Shown here piece by piece: positions 1 through 5,894 of a stretch of DNA of 6,551 nt. Where the stretch lies: NCBI GenBank assembly GCA_027489475.1, contig JAIXZQ010000112.1, positions 1 to 6,551 on the forward strand, in the 5' to 3' direction. The DNA is from Methylophilus sp. Its GTDB lineage: Bacteria > Pseudomonadota > Gammaproteobacteria > Burkholderiales > Methylophilaceae. A program made the position numbers and the translations under genes. The notes beneath the pieces were generated by a model. It saw only the letters and a program-made list of their open reading frames with translations, had not been told where the DNA came from and searched no databases. How positions within the stretch are numbered: position 1 is the stretch's first letter; each line of letters starts with the position of its first letter.

Positions 1-2562
1 CGCTGGTTTTTTTGCTGCTGGTTTTTTACGCACCGCCGTCTCACTGGAGGGTGTTTTGGCGGAGACTGCTTTACTTGCCGGTTTTGCCCCTGCTTTTTTG
101 CCTGTGGCTTTGCCACCGTCTTTTGCCGCTTTTTCTGCCAGTAATTCCAGCGCCTGTTCTACCGTGAGCTCTTCAGGCGTCACGCTTTTTGGCAGGGTGG
201 CGCGCAAGCCATTGTGCTGCACATACGGGCCATAGCGTCCAGAAAACACTTCAATCCGGCCTTCACCTGAGGGGTGCGCGCCTAAGTCAGCCAACGGTGC
301 GGGGCCTGATGCCGCGGCCAGCAAGGCCACAGCGCCGTCTAAGTCTATGCTAAACACGCTGTCAGTTTTGGGAATCGATTTGAACTTGCCATCGTGGTTC
401 ACATATGGACCAAAGCGACCGATATTGGCGACAATTTTTTTGCCCGTTTCGGGATGCAGCCCTAAGTCGCGCGGTAAGCTGAGCAACATGTGCGCAGTGT
501 CGATATTGATCTGACTCAGCGGGATCTCTTTCGGAATGCTGACGCGCTTGGGTTTTTTCTTTTCGCCCTCAACCGCTTGCCCGACTTGCAAATAGGGGCC
601 ATACGGGCCGTTCATCAGATAGATGTCTTTTTGCGTGTCTGCGTCTTGGCCGATGACCACGGGCTCAGCTGCGGCATTGGCGGCGCCATCCAGACTGCGT
701 TTGTAGTCGCATTTGGGGGTGGCGTTATAGCCGGTACAGCCAATAAAACTGCCGTAGCGGCTGAGTTGTTTTTGTAATTGACGGCCACATTTCGGGCATT
801 GCTCATCAATCAATTCATTGCCAGGACGCTCAACATCGGCTTTGGCGGTAATCTGATGCTGAAAGCCTTGCCAAAACTTGTCCATGACCGGCACCCAGTC
901 TAGGTTGCCTTCGGCAATTTCATCCAGCTCGTTTTCCAGCTTGGCGGTAAAGTCGTAATCGACATACTGGGTAAAATGTTCGGTCAAAAACTTATTCACC
1001 ACGCGACCAACATCGGTGGGCGTAAAGCGTTTTTTATCCAGCACCACGTATTCGCGGTCTTGCAGCGTCGAAATGATGCTGGCATAGGTCGATGGGCGGC
1101 CAATGCCATATTCTTCCAGCGCTTTGACCAGGCTGGCCTCTGAGTAGCGGGGCGGCGGTTCGGTAAAATGTTGCTCGCCGTAAATACGTTCTACCGCCAA
1201 CACTTCTCCGGTTTCTAGGTGCGGCAGTTTGGCTTCGCTGTTTTCATCGTCGCTGTCATCATCTTTGCCTTCCATGTAGACGGCAATAAAGCCCGGAAAC
1301 ACCAAGGTTTGGCCACTTGCGCGGAACAAGGTCGCATCTGTGCCCACCGCCAAGTCCACGCTCACGGCATCATATTTGGCCTGTGTCATCTGGCAAGCGA
1401 GCGTGCGCTTCCAAATCATTTCGTACAGCTTGAACTGTTCGTCGTTGAGGTATTGCCGCACACTGGCGGGACTGCGGCGGATATCGGTTGGACGTATCGC
1501 TTCGTGCGCCTCTTGCGCGTTTTTGGCTTTGGTTTTGTAGACAATCGGCGCTTTGGGCAGATAGTCGGCGTCAAAATGGCTTTTGACGTAGTCGCGGATT
1601 TGCATCACCGCCTCGGTGGCCAGACTAAAAGAGTCTGTACGCATATAGGTAATCAGGCCCACGGTGCCACTGCCCACATCCACGCCTTCATATAACTGCT
1701 GCGCAATACGCATGGCGCGGCTGGTGGTAAAGCCCAGTTTACGCACCGCTTCTTGTTGCAGGGTAGAAGTCGTAAATGGCGCGGCGGGGCTGCGGCTGCG
1801 TTGTTTCTTTTCAACGCGGGTCACGGTGGTTTTACCCGCTGAGGCCAACAATAGTTTGCCTACGATGTCGGCCTGTTGGTCGTGCTGGGTCACGGTAAAT
1901 TGCTCGACCTTTTGCCCATTGAGTTGCACCAACTTGGCTTCAAACGCATGGGCATGTTTAAGGGCGCCTAGGTGAATACTCCAATATTCTTGACTGGTAA
2001 ACGCTTCGATTTCCAGTTCGCGCTCGACAATCAAGCGTAATGCCGGACTTTGTACCCGGCCGGCAGACAGACCGCGACGGATTTTTTTCCACAGCAAGGG
2101 CGAAAGATTAAAGCCCACCAGATAATCCAGCGCTCGGCGTGCCTGCTGTGCGTTGACCAAGTCCATGGAGATATCACGCGGATGGGCAATCGCTTGCTTG
2201 ACGGCGGTTTGCGTGATTTCGTTAAACTCAACCCGCTTAAGAAGCTTGTTTTTAATCAGCTTTTTTTCATGCAGAATCTCGGCAATGTGCCAAGAGATGG
2301 CTTCACCCTCGCGGTCCGGGTCGGTCGCCAGATAGATGCTATCGGCCCCTTTACAGGCGCGGGCAATCGCATCGACATGCTTGCTGTTGCGGTCGATGAT
2401 GTCGTACTTCATGGCGAACTGCTGTGCAGGATCCACCGCCCCATTTTTGGGGATGAGATCGCGCACATGCCCATAAGAGGCCAGCACTTCGAACTCTGCC
2501 CCGAGATATTTCTTCAGGGTCTTGGCTTTCGAAGGAGATTCGACAATCAGCAGTTTGGACAT
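1..2562 (-). CDS. topA: DNA topoisomerase I (type IA), C-terminus beyond left edge
   Basis: TopA relaxes negatively supercoiled DNA in the cytoplasm by cutting one strand through a 5'-phosphotyrosine link. 854 residues are visible and no stop is reached at the left edge. The ATG at 2562 is chosen because the family's N-terminal Toprim motif (IVESPSKAK, Glu8) follows at once. The Toprim acidic triad is D81, D83 and E85 (TDPDREGE). The strand-binding motif GRVQSPALR lies near residue 170. The active site GLITYMRTDS places the catalytic tyrosine at Y306 and the supporting arginine at R308. GRPSTYASI and RFTPTDVGR are also present. A short acidic stretch (DDDSDDE) lies near residue 435. One four-cysteine zinc ribbon follows (C589, C592, C609, C618), then Toprim_C repeats carrying GPYGPY, GRFGPYV and GRYGPYV. 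From about residue 806 the chain becomes a Lys/Ala/Pro-rich tail ending in KKPAAKKPA at the edge. No clear ribosome-binding site precedes the start. The identification is secure; the true length is unknown. Confidence 0.97.
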   Translation of the reverse strand, partial: MSKLLIVESPSKAKTLKKYLGAEFEVLASYGHVRDLIPKNGAVDPAQQFAMKYDIIDRNSKHVDAIARACKGADSIYLATDPDREGEAISWHIAEILHEKKLIKNKLLKRVEFNEITQTAVKQAIAHPRDISMDLVNAQQARRALDYLVGFNLSPLLWKKIRRGLSAGRVQSPALRLIVERELEIEAFTSQEYWSIHLGALKHAHAFEAKLVQLNGQKVEQFTVTQHDQQADIVGKLLLASAGKTTVTRVEKKQRSRSPAAPFTTSTLQQEAVRKLGFTTSRAMRIAQQLYEGVDVGSGTVGLITYMRTDSFSLATEAVMQIRDYVKSHFDADYLPKAPIVYKTKAKNAQEAHEAIRPTDIRRSPASVRQYLNDEQFKLYEMIWKRTLACQMTQAKYDAVSVDLAVGTDATLFRASGQTLVFPGFIAVYMEGKDDDSDDENSEAKLPHLETGEVLAVERIYGEQHFTEPPPRYSEASLVKALEEYGIGRPSTYASIISTLQDREYVVLDKKRFTPTDVGRVVNKFLTEHFTQYVDYDFTAKLENELDEIAEGNLDWVPVMDKFWQGFQHQITAKADVERPGNELIDEQCPKCGRQLQKQLSRYGSFIGCTGYNATPKCDYKRSLDGAANAAAEPVVIGQDADTQKDIYLMNGPYGPYLQVGQAVEGEKKKPKRVSIPKEIPLSQINIDTAHMLLSLPRDLGLHPETGKKIVANIGRFGPYVNHDGKFKSIPKTDSVFSIDLDGAVALLAAASGPAPLADLGAHPSGEGRIEVFSGRYGPYVQHNGLRATLPKSVTPEELTVEQALELLAEKAAKDGGKATGKKAGAKPASKAVSAKTPSSETAVRKKPAAKKPA

Positions 2563-2589
2563 GAGGCGGTCACAGTAAAGGTTGGCTAG

Positions 2590-2619
2590 ATAATAGCAAG
2601 CGTTCTAACGACTAGACAA
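2590..2619 (-). promoter_or_regulatory. Putative sigma70 promoter of topA with extended -10
   Basis: On the minus strand TTGTCT (2619-2614, 4 of 6 to consensus) is followed after 18 bases by TATTAT (2595-2590, 5 of 6). The -10 is preceded by TGC, giving an extended TGnTATTAT element that often compensates for a weak -35. Transcription would start near 2583 and leave a leader of about 21 bases before the topA ATG, with no obvious Shine-Dalgarno sequence in it. This would let topA be expressed independently of ttcA. It is inferred from sequence match only. Confidence 0.5.
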
Positions 2620-2622
2620 CCG

Positions 2623-2657
2623 TTGCAGTCGTAAACGTAAAATAAGGGGGACTGCAA
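2623..2657. repeat. 8-bp inverted repeat between ttcA and topA
   Basis: TTGCAGTC (2623-2630) and GACTGCAA (2650-2657) are perfect inverted copies separated by 19 bases. On the minus strand the structure begins 7 bases after the ttcA stop and ends 3 bases before the candidate topA -35 hexamer. No T-run follows it, so it is not a standard intrinsic terminator. It could be a 3' hairpin of the ttcA transcript or a binding site upstream of topA. A second, shorter pair, ACGACT (2608-2613) and AGTCGT (2627-2632), shares four bases with the left arm, so the two hairpins could not form together. The function is unknown. Confidence 0.4.
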
Positions 2658-2664
2658 TACAACA

Positions 2665-3606
2665 TTATTCTTCATGGATGACGGCCGGTGCCATGGCTTT
2701 GCGGGCAAAGGCAATACGTTTTTCATCTTGACTGGCAATGGTTAACGCCATGTCTTGCGCCGCAAATTTTTCATGGTCAAACATCGGGTCCTCATCGTCT
2801 GCACTGGCCTGACTTAAGTGCTTAAAGTCATACAAGTCGGTGTCAGCCAAATGCGAGGGCTCGACATTGCTGATGGCACGGAAAATATTATTGATGCGGC
2901 CTGGTTGCACTTGTTCCCACTGATTGAGCATATCTTTGACTTTTTGCCGTTGCAGGTTTTCTTGGCTGCCGCAGAGGTCGCACGGAATAATCGGAAACTG
3001 CATGGCACGGGCATAGGCCGCAATGTCTTTTTCTGCGCAGTAAGCCAGCGGACGTATCACCATAAACTCGCCACGGTTGGTGGCCAGTTTAGGCGGCATG
3101 GCTTTGAGTTTGGCGCCGTAAAACATATTTAAAAACAAGGTTTGCACAATGTCATCACGGTGGTGACCGAGTGCGATTTTGGTGGCACCCAGTTGTTGCG
3201 CGGTAGTGTAAATAATGCCGCGACGCAGGCGTGAGCACAAACTACAGGTGGTTTTACCTTCTGGAATTTTTTCTTTGACGATGGAGTAGGTGTCCGCTTC
3301 CACAATGCGGTACTCCACCCCTAATTTATCCAGATAGGCGGGCAGCACGTCGGCCGGAAAGCCGGGCTGCTTCTGATCCAGATTCATGGCAATCAGCTTG
3401 AAATCAATGGGCGCGCGTTCTTGTAATGCCAGTAATAGCATCAACAGTGCATGGCTGTCTTTCCCCCCACTCATGCACACCAACACGGTGTCACCTTGTT
3501 CAATCATGTTGTAATCGCCAATGGCTTTGCCCGTGGCGCTGATGAGTTGATTGCGCAGTTTGAGAAAATTCTGACTGACGTCGTCGGGGTAATGTTTAAT
3601 CTTCAT
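2665..3606 (-). CDS. ttcA: tRNA 2-thiocytidine(32) synthetase TtcA
   Basis: TtcA is a cytoplasmic enzyme that uses ATP and an iron-sulfur cluster to thiolate cytidine 32 in the anticodon loop of certain tRNAs, with sulfur supplied by a cysteine desulfurase. The 313 residues match the usual family length (E. coli about 311). The adenylating PP-loop SGGKDS is at 46-51. The cluster-binding CSLC supplies C121 and C124, and a second pair, C209 and C212 in PCDLCGSQ, supplies the third ligand by analogy with the E. coli protein. GHHRDD at 147-152 and NLQRQKVK near 217-224 are further family signatures. The ATG at 3606 is kept because the protein begins in family style shortly before the PP-loop. A perfect TATAAT ends 8 bases upstream and no ribosome-binding site is seen, so the mRNA is probably leaderless or nearly so. 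The last 45 or so residues are less conserved and acidic at first ([11 protein letters not shown]). Confidence 0.97.
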   Translation of the reverse strand: MKIKHYPDDVSQNFLKLRNQLISATGKAIGDYNMIEQGDTVLVCMSGGKDSHALLMLLLALQERAPIDFKLIAMNLDQKQPGFPADVLPAYLDKLGVEYRIVEADTYSIVKEKIPEGKTTCSLCSRLRRGIIYTTAQQLGATKIALGHHRDDIVQTLFLNMFYGAKLKAMPPKLATNRGEFMVIRPLAYCAEKDIAAYARAMQFPIIPCDLCGSQENLQRQKVKDMLNQWEQVQPGRINNIFRAISNVEPSHLADTDLYDFKHLSQASADDEDPMFDHEKFAAQDMALTIASQDEKRIAFARKAMAPAVIHEE

Positions 3607-3614
3607 AGCCGCGC

Positions 3615-3642
3615 ATTATAGCCGAAAGCATTTTAATGTCAC
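3615..3642 (-). promoter_or_regulatory. Putative sigma70 promoter of ttcA, abutting the start codon
   Basis: On the minus strand GTGACA (3642-3637, 5 of 6 to consensus) is followed after 16 bases by a perfect TATAAT (3620-3615). Only the 8 bases GCGCGGCT separate the -10 from the ttcA ATG. RNA polymerase usually initiates about 7 bases past the hexamer, so transcription would start 0-2 bases before the start codon. The GC-rich discriminator resembles that of stringently controlled promoters, which is an inference. The same 10-mer, TATAATGCGC, occurs upstream of trmB. Confidence 0.65.
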
Positions 3643-3686
3643 GCTAAGTCGTTGATTATTATTGCTGATTTTAAGATTGTTGTGAG

Positions 3687-3710
3687 CGCAGGCACACACG
3701 CTGGCCTGCG
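3687..3710 (-). terminator. Stem-loop just after the pteridine reductase stop
   Basis: CGCAGGC (3687-3693) and GCCTGCG (3704-3710) form a perfect 7-bp GC-rich stem with a 10-base loop. On the minus strand the stem starts 3 bases after the TGA of the short-chain dehydrogenase gene. The sequence that follows (CTCACAACAATCTT) lacks a proper T-run, so termination by this hairpin would be weak at best. It could instead stabilise the 3' end of the transcript. It separates the reductase from the ttcA promoter. Confidence 0.35.
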
Positions 3711-3713
3711 GGT

Positions 3714-4466
3714 TCACAGACTCAGATGCCGACCACCATCCACCGCCAGCACATGGCCAGTGATAAACGGTGCATCAAACATCAAAAATTTAACTGCTTT
3801 GGCAATATCACTCGGCTCACCGCTACGCTTCAACAGGGTTTGGTTCACCACCAGCGCGCGGTACTGCGCATCAAACTCTTGGTTGTCTTCTGGCCATAGT
3901 ACCGGGCCGGGCGCCACGGCATTCACGCGCACATGGGGCGCCAGTTCTTGCGCCAATGATTTGGTGAGGCTGACTAGGCCGGCTTTGGCCGCACTATACA
4001 CGCTGTAGTTCTTTTTCGGGCGTTCAATATGCATGTCAGTAATGTTGACGATGCAGCCATGGCTCTCTAGCAGGGCAGGCGCGGCAGCCTGGCTCAGAAA
4101 CAGCGGCGCTTTTAAATTACTCCCCATCAACTCATCCCACTGTGCAAGCGTAATCTGGCCCAGTCGGGTGGGGTAATAACTAGAGGCGTTGTTGACCAAG
4201 CCATCCAATCGACCAAACGCCTCTAGGCTGGCGGTGACCAGTGCGGGTAAGCTCGCAACATCGAGCAGATTGGCCTGCACGATGATGGCACTGTTGGCGC
4301 GGAGTGCATTGAATTCGGCTTGTAAGGCCTGCGCTTCTTTACTACTGGTGTGGTAATGCAACACCACATTGGCCCCTGCTTGGTGAACATGGCGGGCGAT
4401 GGTGGCCCCCACACGTTTTGCACCGCCGGTGATTAAGATTGTTTTTGTTTGAGCGTCGGCGTTCAC
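3714..4466 (-). CDS. Pteridine reductase-like short-chain dehydrogenase
   Basis: This is a 250-residue Rossmann-fold oxidoreductase of the SDR superfamily, most like PTR1/FolM enzymes that reduce dihydropterins (and sometimes dihydrofolate) with NADPH. The cofactor loop is TGGAKRVG at 13-20, and the HYHTS segment (37-41) mirrors the NADPH-selecting HYHRS of trypanosomatid PTR1, with Thr in place of Arg. NNASSYYPT at 92-100 aligns with the PTR1 pterin-binding NNASSFYPT. The catalytic set is D144, Y157 and K161. Asp in place of the usual SDR serine, 13 residues before the tyrosine, is the PTR1 pattern. The start is GTG at 4466: an in-frame TAA lies 12 bases upstream, and AAAGAG sits 5 bases before the GTG as a good ribosome-binding site. 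The gene is divergent from the methyltransferase gene. The pterin substrate is inferred; a different small carbonyl substrate cannot be excluded. Confidence 0.88.
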   Translation of the reverse strand: MNADAQTKTILITGGAKRVGATIARHVHQAGANVVLHYHTSSKEAQALQAEFNALRANSAIIVQANLLDVASLPALVTASLEAFGRLDGLVNNASSYYPTRLGQITLAQWDELMGSNLKAPLFLSQAAAPALLESHGCIVNITDMHIERPKKNYSVYSAAKAGLVSLTKSLAQELAPHVRVNAVAPGPVLWPEDNQEFDAQYRALVVNQTLLKRSGEPSDIAKAVKFLMFDAPFITGHVLAVDGGRHLSL

Positions 4467-4510
4467 GGGGTCTCTTTAAGATGAGTGTTCAAGTTTTCTG
4501 TAAGGGTCAC

Positions 4511-4518
4511 ATTATAAT
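4511..4518. promoter_or_regulatory. Palindromic -10 element, possible bidirectional promoter
   Basis: ATTATAAT is its own reverse complement, so it contains a perfect TATAAT on the plus strand (4513-4518) and on the minus strand (4516-4511). Rightward, only GGTTGC separates the hexamer from the methyltransferase ATG, so transcription would start on or next to that codon. Leftward, transcription would start near 4504, giving a leader of about 38 bases that contains the AAAGAG ribosome-binding site of the reductase gene. I see no good -35 hexamer at normal spacing in either direction. Both assignments rest on the -10 and on position alone. Confidence 0.5.
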
Positions 4519-4524
4519 GGTTGC

Positions 4525-5748
4525 ATGACAACACAACCGAAATCTTCACGTTTGCCGGCGTTAGACCAGGCCGCACAGCAACAAAGCCAACAATTGCTGG
4601 CACAGATACAACAGCGTATTCATCAACAAGGCGGTTGGCTATCGTTTGCTGACTTTATGCAGATGGCGCTGTATTTGCCACACCTTGGCTATTACAGCGG
4701 CGCGCGCAATAAGTTCGGTGACAAGGGAGATTTTGTCACTGCGCCGGAGTTAACGCCGTTGTTTGCGTACACCTTGGCGCAGCAAGTGCAAGAGGTGCTG
4801 CGGCAGGATGCGGGGGCGCCTAGCGGTGATGTGTTGGAGTTGGGTGCAGGGAGCGGTAAGCTGGCCGCAGGACTGCTTAATTGCTTGGCTGCGCTAGAGG
4901 CCTGTCCACAGCATTATTTTATTTTAGAGGTGAGCGCAGACTTGCGCGCAAGACAGCAAGAAACCTTGCGTCAGCAGTTGCCTGCTGCCTTGTTTGAACG
5001 CGTGCGCTGGCTGGATAGCTTGCCAGAGCGTCTGCATGGAGTCATCATCGCCAACGAGGTGCTGGATGCGGTCCCCGTGCATCTGATGCGCTGGCAAGCA
5101 GGAGCTTGGTATGAACGAGGCGTGGTCTGGCAAAACAATGCCGATGCAGCGTCTGCACAGACTGCGTCTCTGATGGGCGAATTGGCGTGGCAAGACCGCT
5201 TATGCACCGACGCAACCTTATGGCCGCCGATAGACAAGGAGGCGCTAAGTGAGGGCTATACCACCGAGGTGTGTCCGGCGGCACAGGGGCTGGTTGCCAG
5301 TTTGGCAGACTGCCTTGAGCAAGGCTTGCTCTTGTTTCTGGACTATGGGTTTAGCGCCAGTGAGTACTACCATCCGCAACGGTCACAAGGCACCTTGATG
5401 TGCCATTTTCAGCATAGAGCGCATGATCAGCCGCTATGGGCGCCCGGCTGGCAAGACATCACCGCGCATGTAGATTTTACTGCCATGGCTGAGGCTGGCC
5501 TGCGGCATGGCCTGAGCTGTGCCGGCTATACCAGCCAAGCGCAGTTTTTAATCAATTGTGGACTGTTACAAGCCTTACAAGCAGTGCCCGTTGAGGACAG
5601 CGCGCGCTATCTGCCGCAGGCTGCTGCGGTACAAACCTTGTTATCGCCCGCCGAAATGGGCGAGTTGTTCAAGGTCTTGGCCTTGAGTCGTGGCATCACA
5701 TTGCCGTTGCGTGGCTTTGTGCAAGGCGATCGACGGCATCAGTTGTAA
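4525..5748 (+). CDS. MidA/NDUFAF7-type SAM-dependent methyltransferase (COG1565, DUF185)
   Basis: This 407-residue protein has the class I methyltransferase fold of the family that includes mitochondrial NDUFAF7/MidA, which methylates an arginine of complex I subunit NDUFS2. The bacterial target is not established, so an arginine substrate here is inference. Family signatures in order are HLGYY (53-57), GDFVTAPELTPLF (68-80), the SAM-binding LELGAGSGKLA (104-114), ANEVLDAVPVH (176-186), LDYGFSASEYYHPQRSQGT (272-290), LMCHFQHR (291-298) and PGWQDITAHVDF (307-318). The length is normal. The first 37 residues are unusually glutamine-rich and predicted helical, ahead of the conserved core. No ribosome-binding site is seen; TAAGGG near 4501 is too far away, and TATAAT ends 6 bases before the ATG, so the mRNA may be leaderless. 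The next in-frame ATG is at 4657, inside conserved sequence, which supports the start at 4525. No nuo genes are in the window. Confidence 0.93.
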   Translation: MTTQPKSSRLPALDQAAQQQSQQLLAQIQQRIHQQGGWLSFADFMQMALYLPHLGYYSGARNKFGDKGDFVTAPELTPLFAYTLAQQVQEVLRQDAGAPSGDVLELGAGSGKLAAGLLNCLAALEACPQHYFILEVSADLRARQQETLRQQLPAALFERVRWLDSLPERLHGVIIANEVLDAVPVHLMRWQAGAWYERGVVWQNNADAASAQTASLMGELAWQDRLCTDATLWPPIDKEALSEGYTTEVCPAAQGLVASLADCLEQGLLLFLDYGFSASEYYHPQRSQGTLMCHFQHRAHDQPLWAPGWQDITAHVDFTAMAEAGLRHGLSCAGYTSQAQFLINCGLLQALQAVPVEDSARYLPQAAAVQTLLSPAEMGELFKVLALSRGITLPLRGFVQGDRRHQL

Positions 5749-5881
5749 TGATTCACGCGACGGTGTGACGTGCCCAAAGCTGAGCATTCTGTGCAGCGCT
5801 GATACATGGTGTTGACCCGGCCTACGCGTAGTCAGCTTACCCTGCGCGCACACCGCATGCCCGCCTTGGCATCGGCTCAAG
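5749..5881. other. Intergenic spacer with short palindromes, no gene seen
   Basis: This spacer between the methyltransferase stop and the trmB -10 holds no credible small gene. It contains a perfect 10-bp palindrome, CTACGCGTAG (5822-5831), and a small hairpin, ATGCC/GGCAT (5857-5861 with 5868-5872), that lies where a -35 region for trmB would be expected. No stem followed by a T-run is visible, so I cannot call an intrinsic terminator for the upstream gene. Read-through into trmB remains possible. Confidence 0.4.
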
Positions 5882-5887
5882 TATAAT
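5882..5887 (+). promoter_or_regulatory. Putative -10 element of trmB, abutting the start codon
   Basis: This is a perfect TATAAT followed by GCGCCCC and then the trmB ATG, so transcription would start within about a base of the start codon. No sequence at 16-18 bases upstream resembles TTGACA. TTGGCA at 5866-5871 is too close, at 10 bases. The -10 is therefore the only visible promoter element. The string TATAATGCGC is identical to the one before ttcA. Confidence 0.5.
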
Positions 5888-5894
5888 GCGCCCC

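Noticed and set aside
1219..1695. 158-codon open frame on the plus strand
   Set aside because: It is antisense to the topA active-site region, with no ribosome-binding site or recognisable domain.
2050..2589. 179-codon open frame on the plus strand
   Set aside because: It lies entirely antisense to the conserved N-terminal half of topA and its upstream gap, and its translation resembles no family. It is a by-product of topA codon use.
3652..4008. 118-codon plus-strand frame over the reductase 3' end
   Set aside because: It is antisense to the conserved SDR catalytic region, with no supporting motif.
4924..5284. Several overlapping 79-89 codon open frames on the minus strand
   Set aside because: They are all antisense to the conserved methyltransferase core, overlap each other, and are Cys/Arg/His-rich in the manner of shadow frames.
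5866..5887. TTGGCA plus TATAAT as a complete trmB promoter
   Set aside because: The spacer is only 10 bases, far below the 16-18 needed, so only the -10 is reported.
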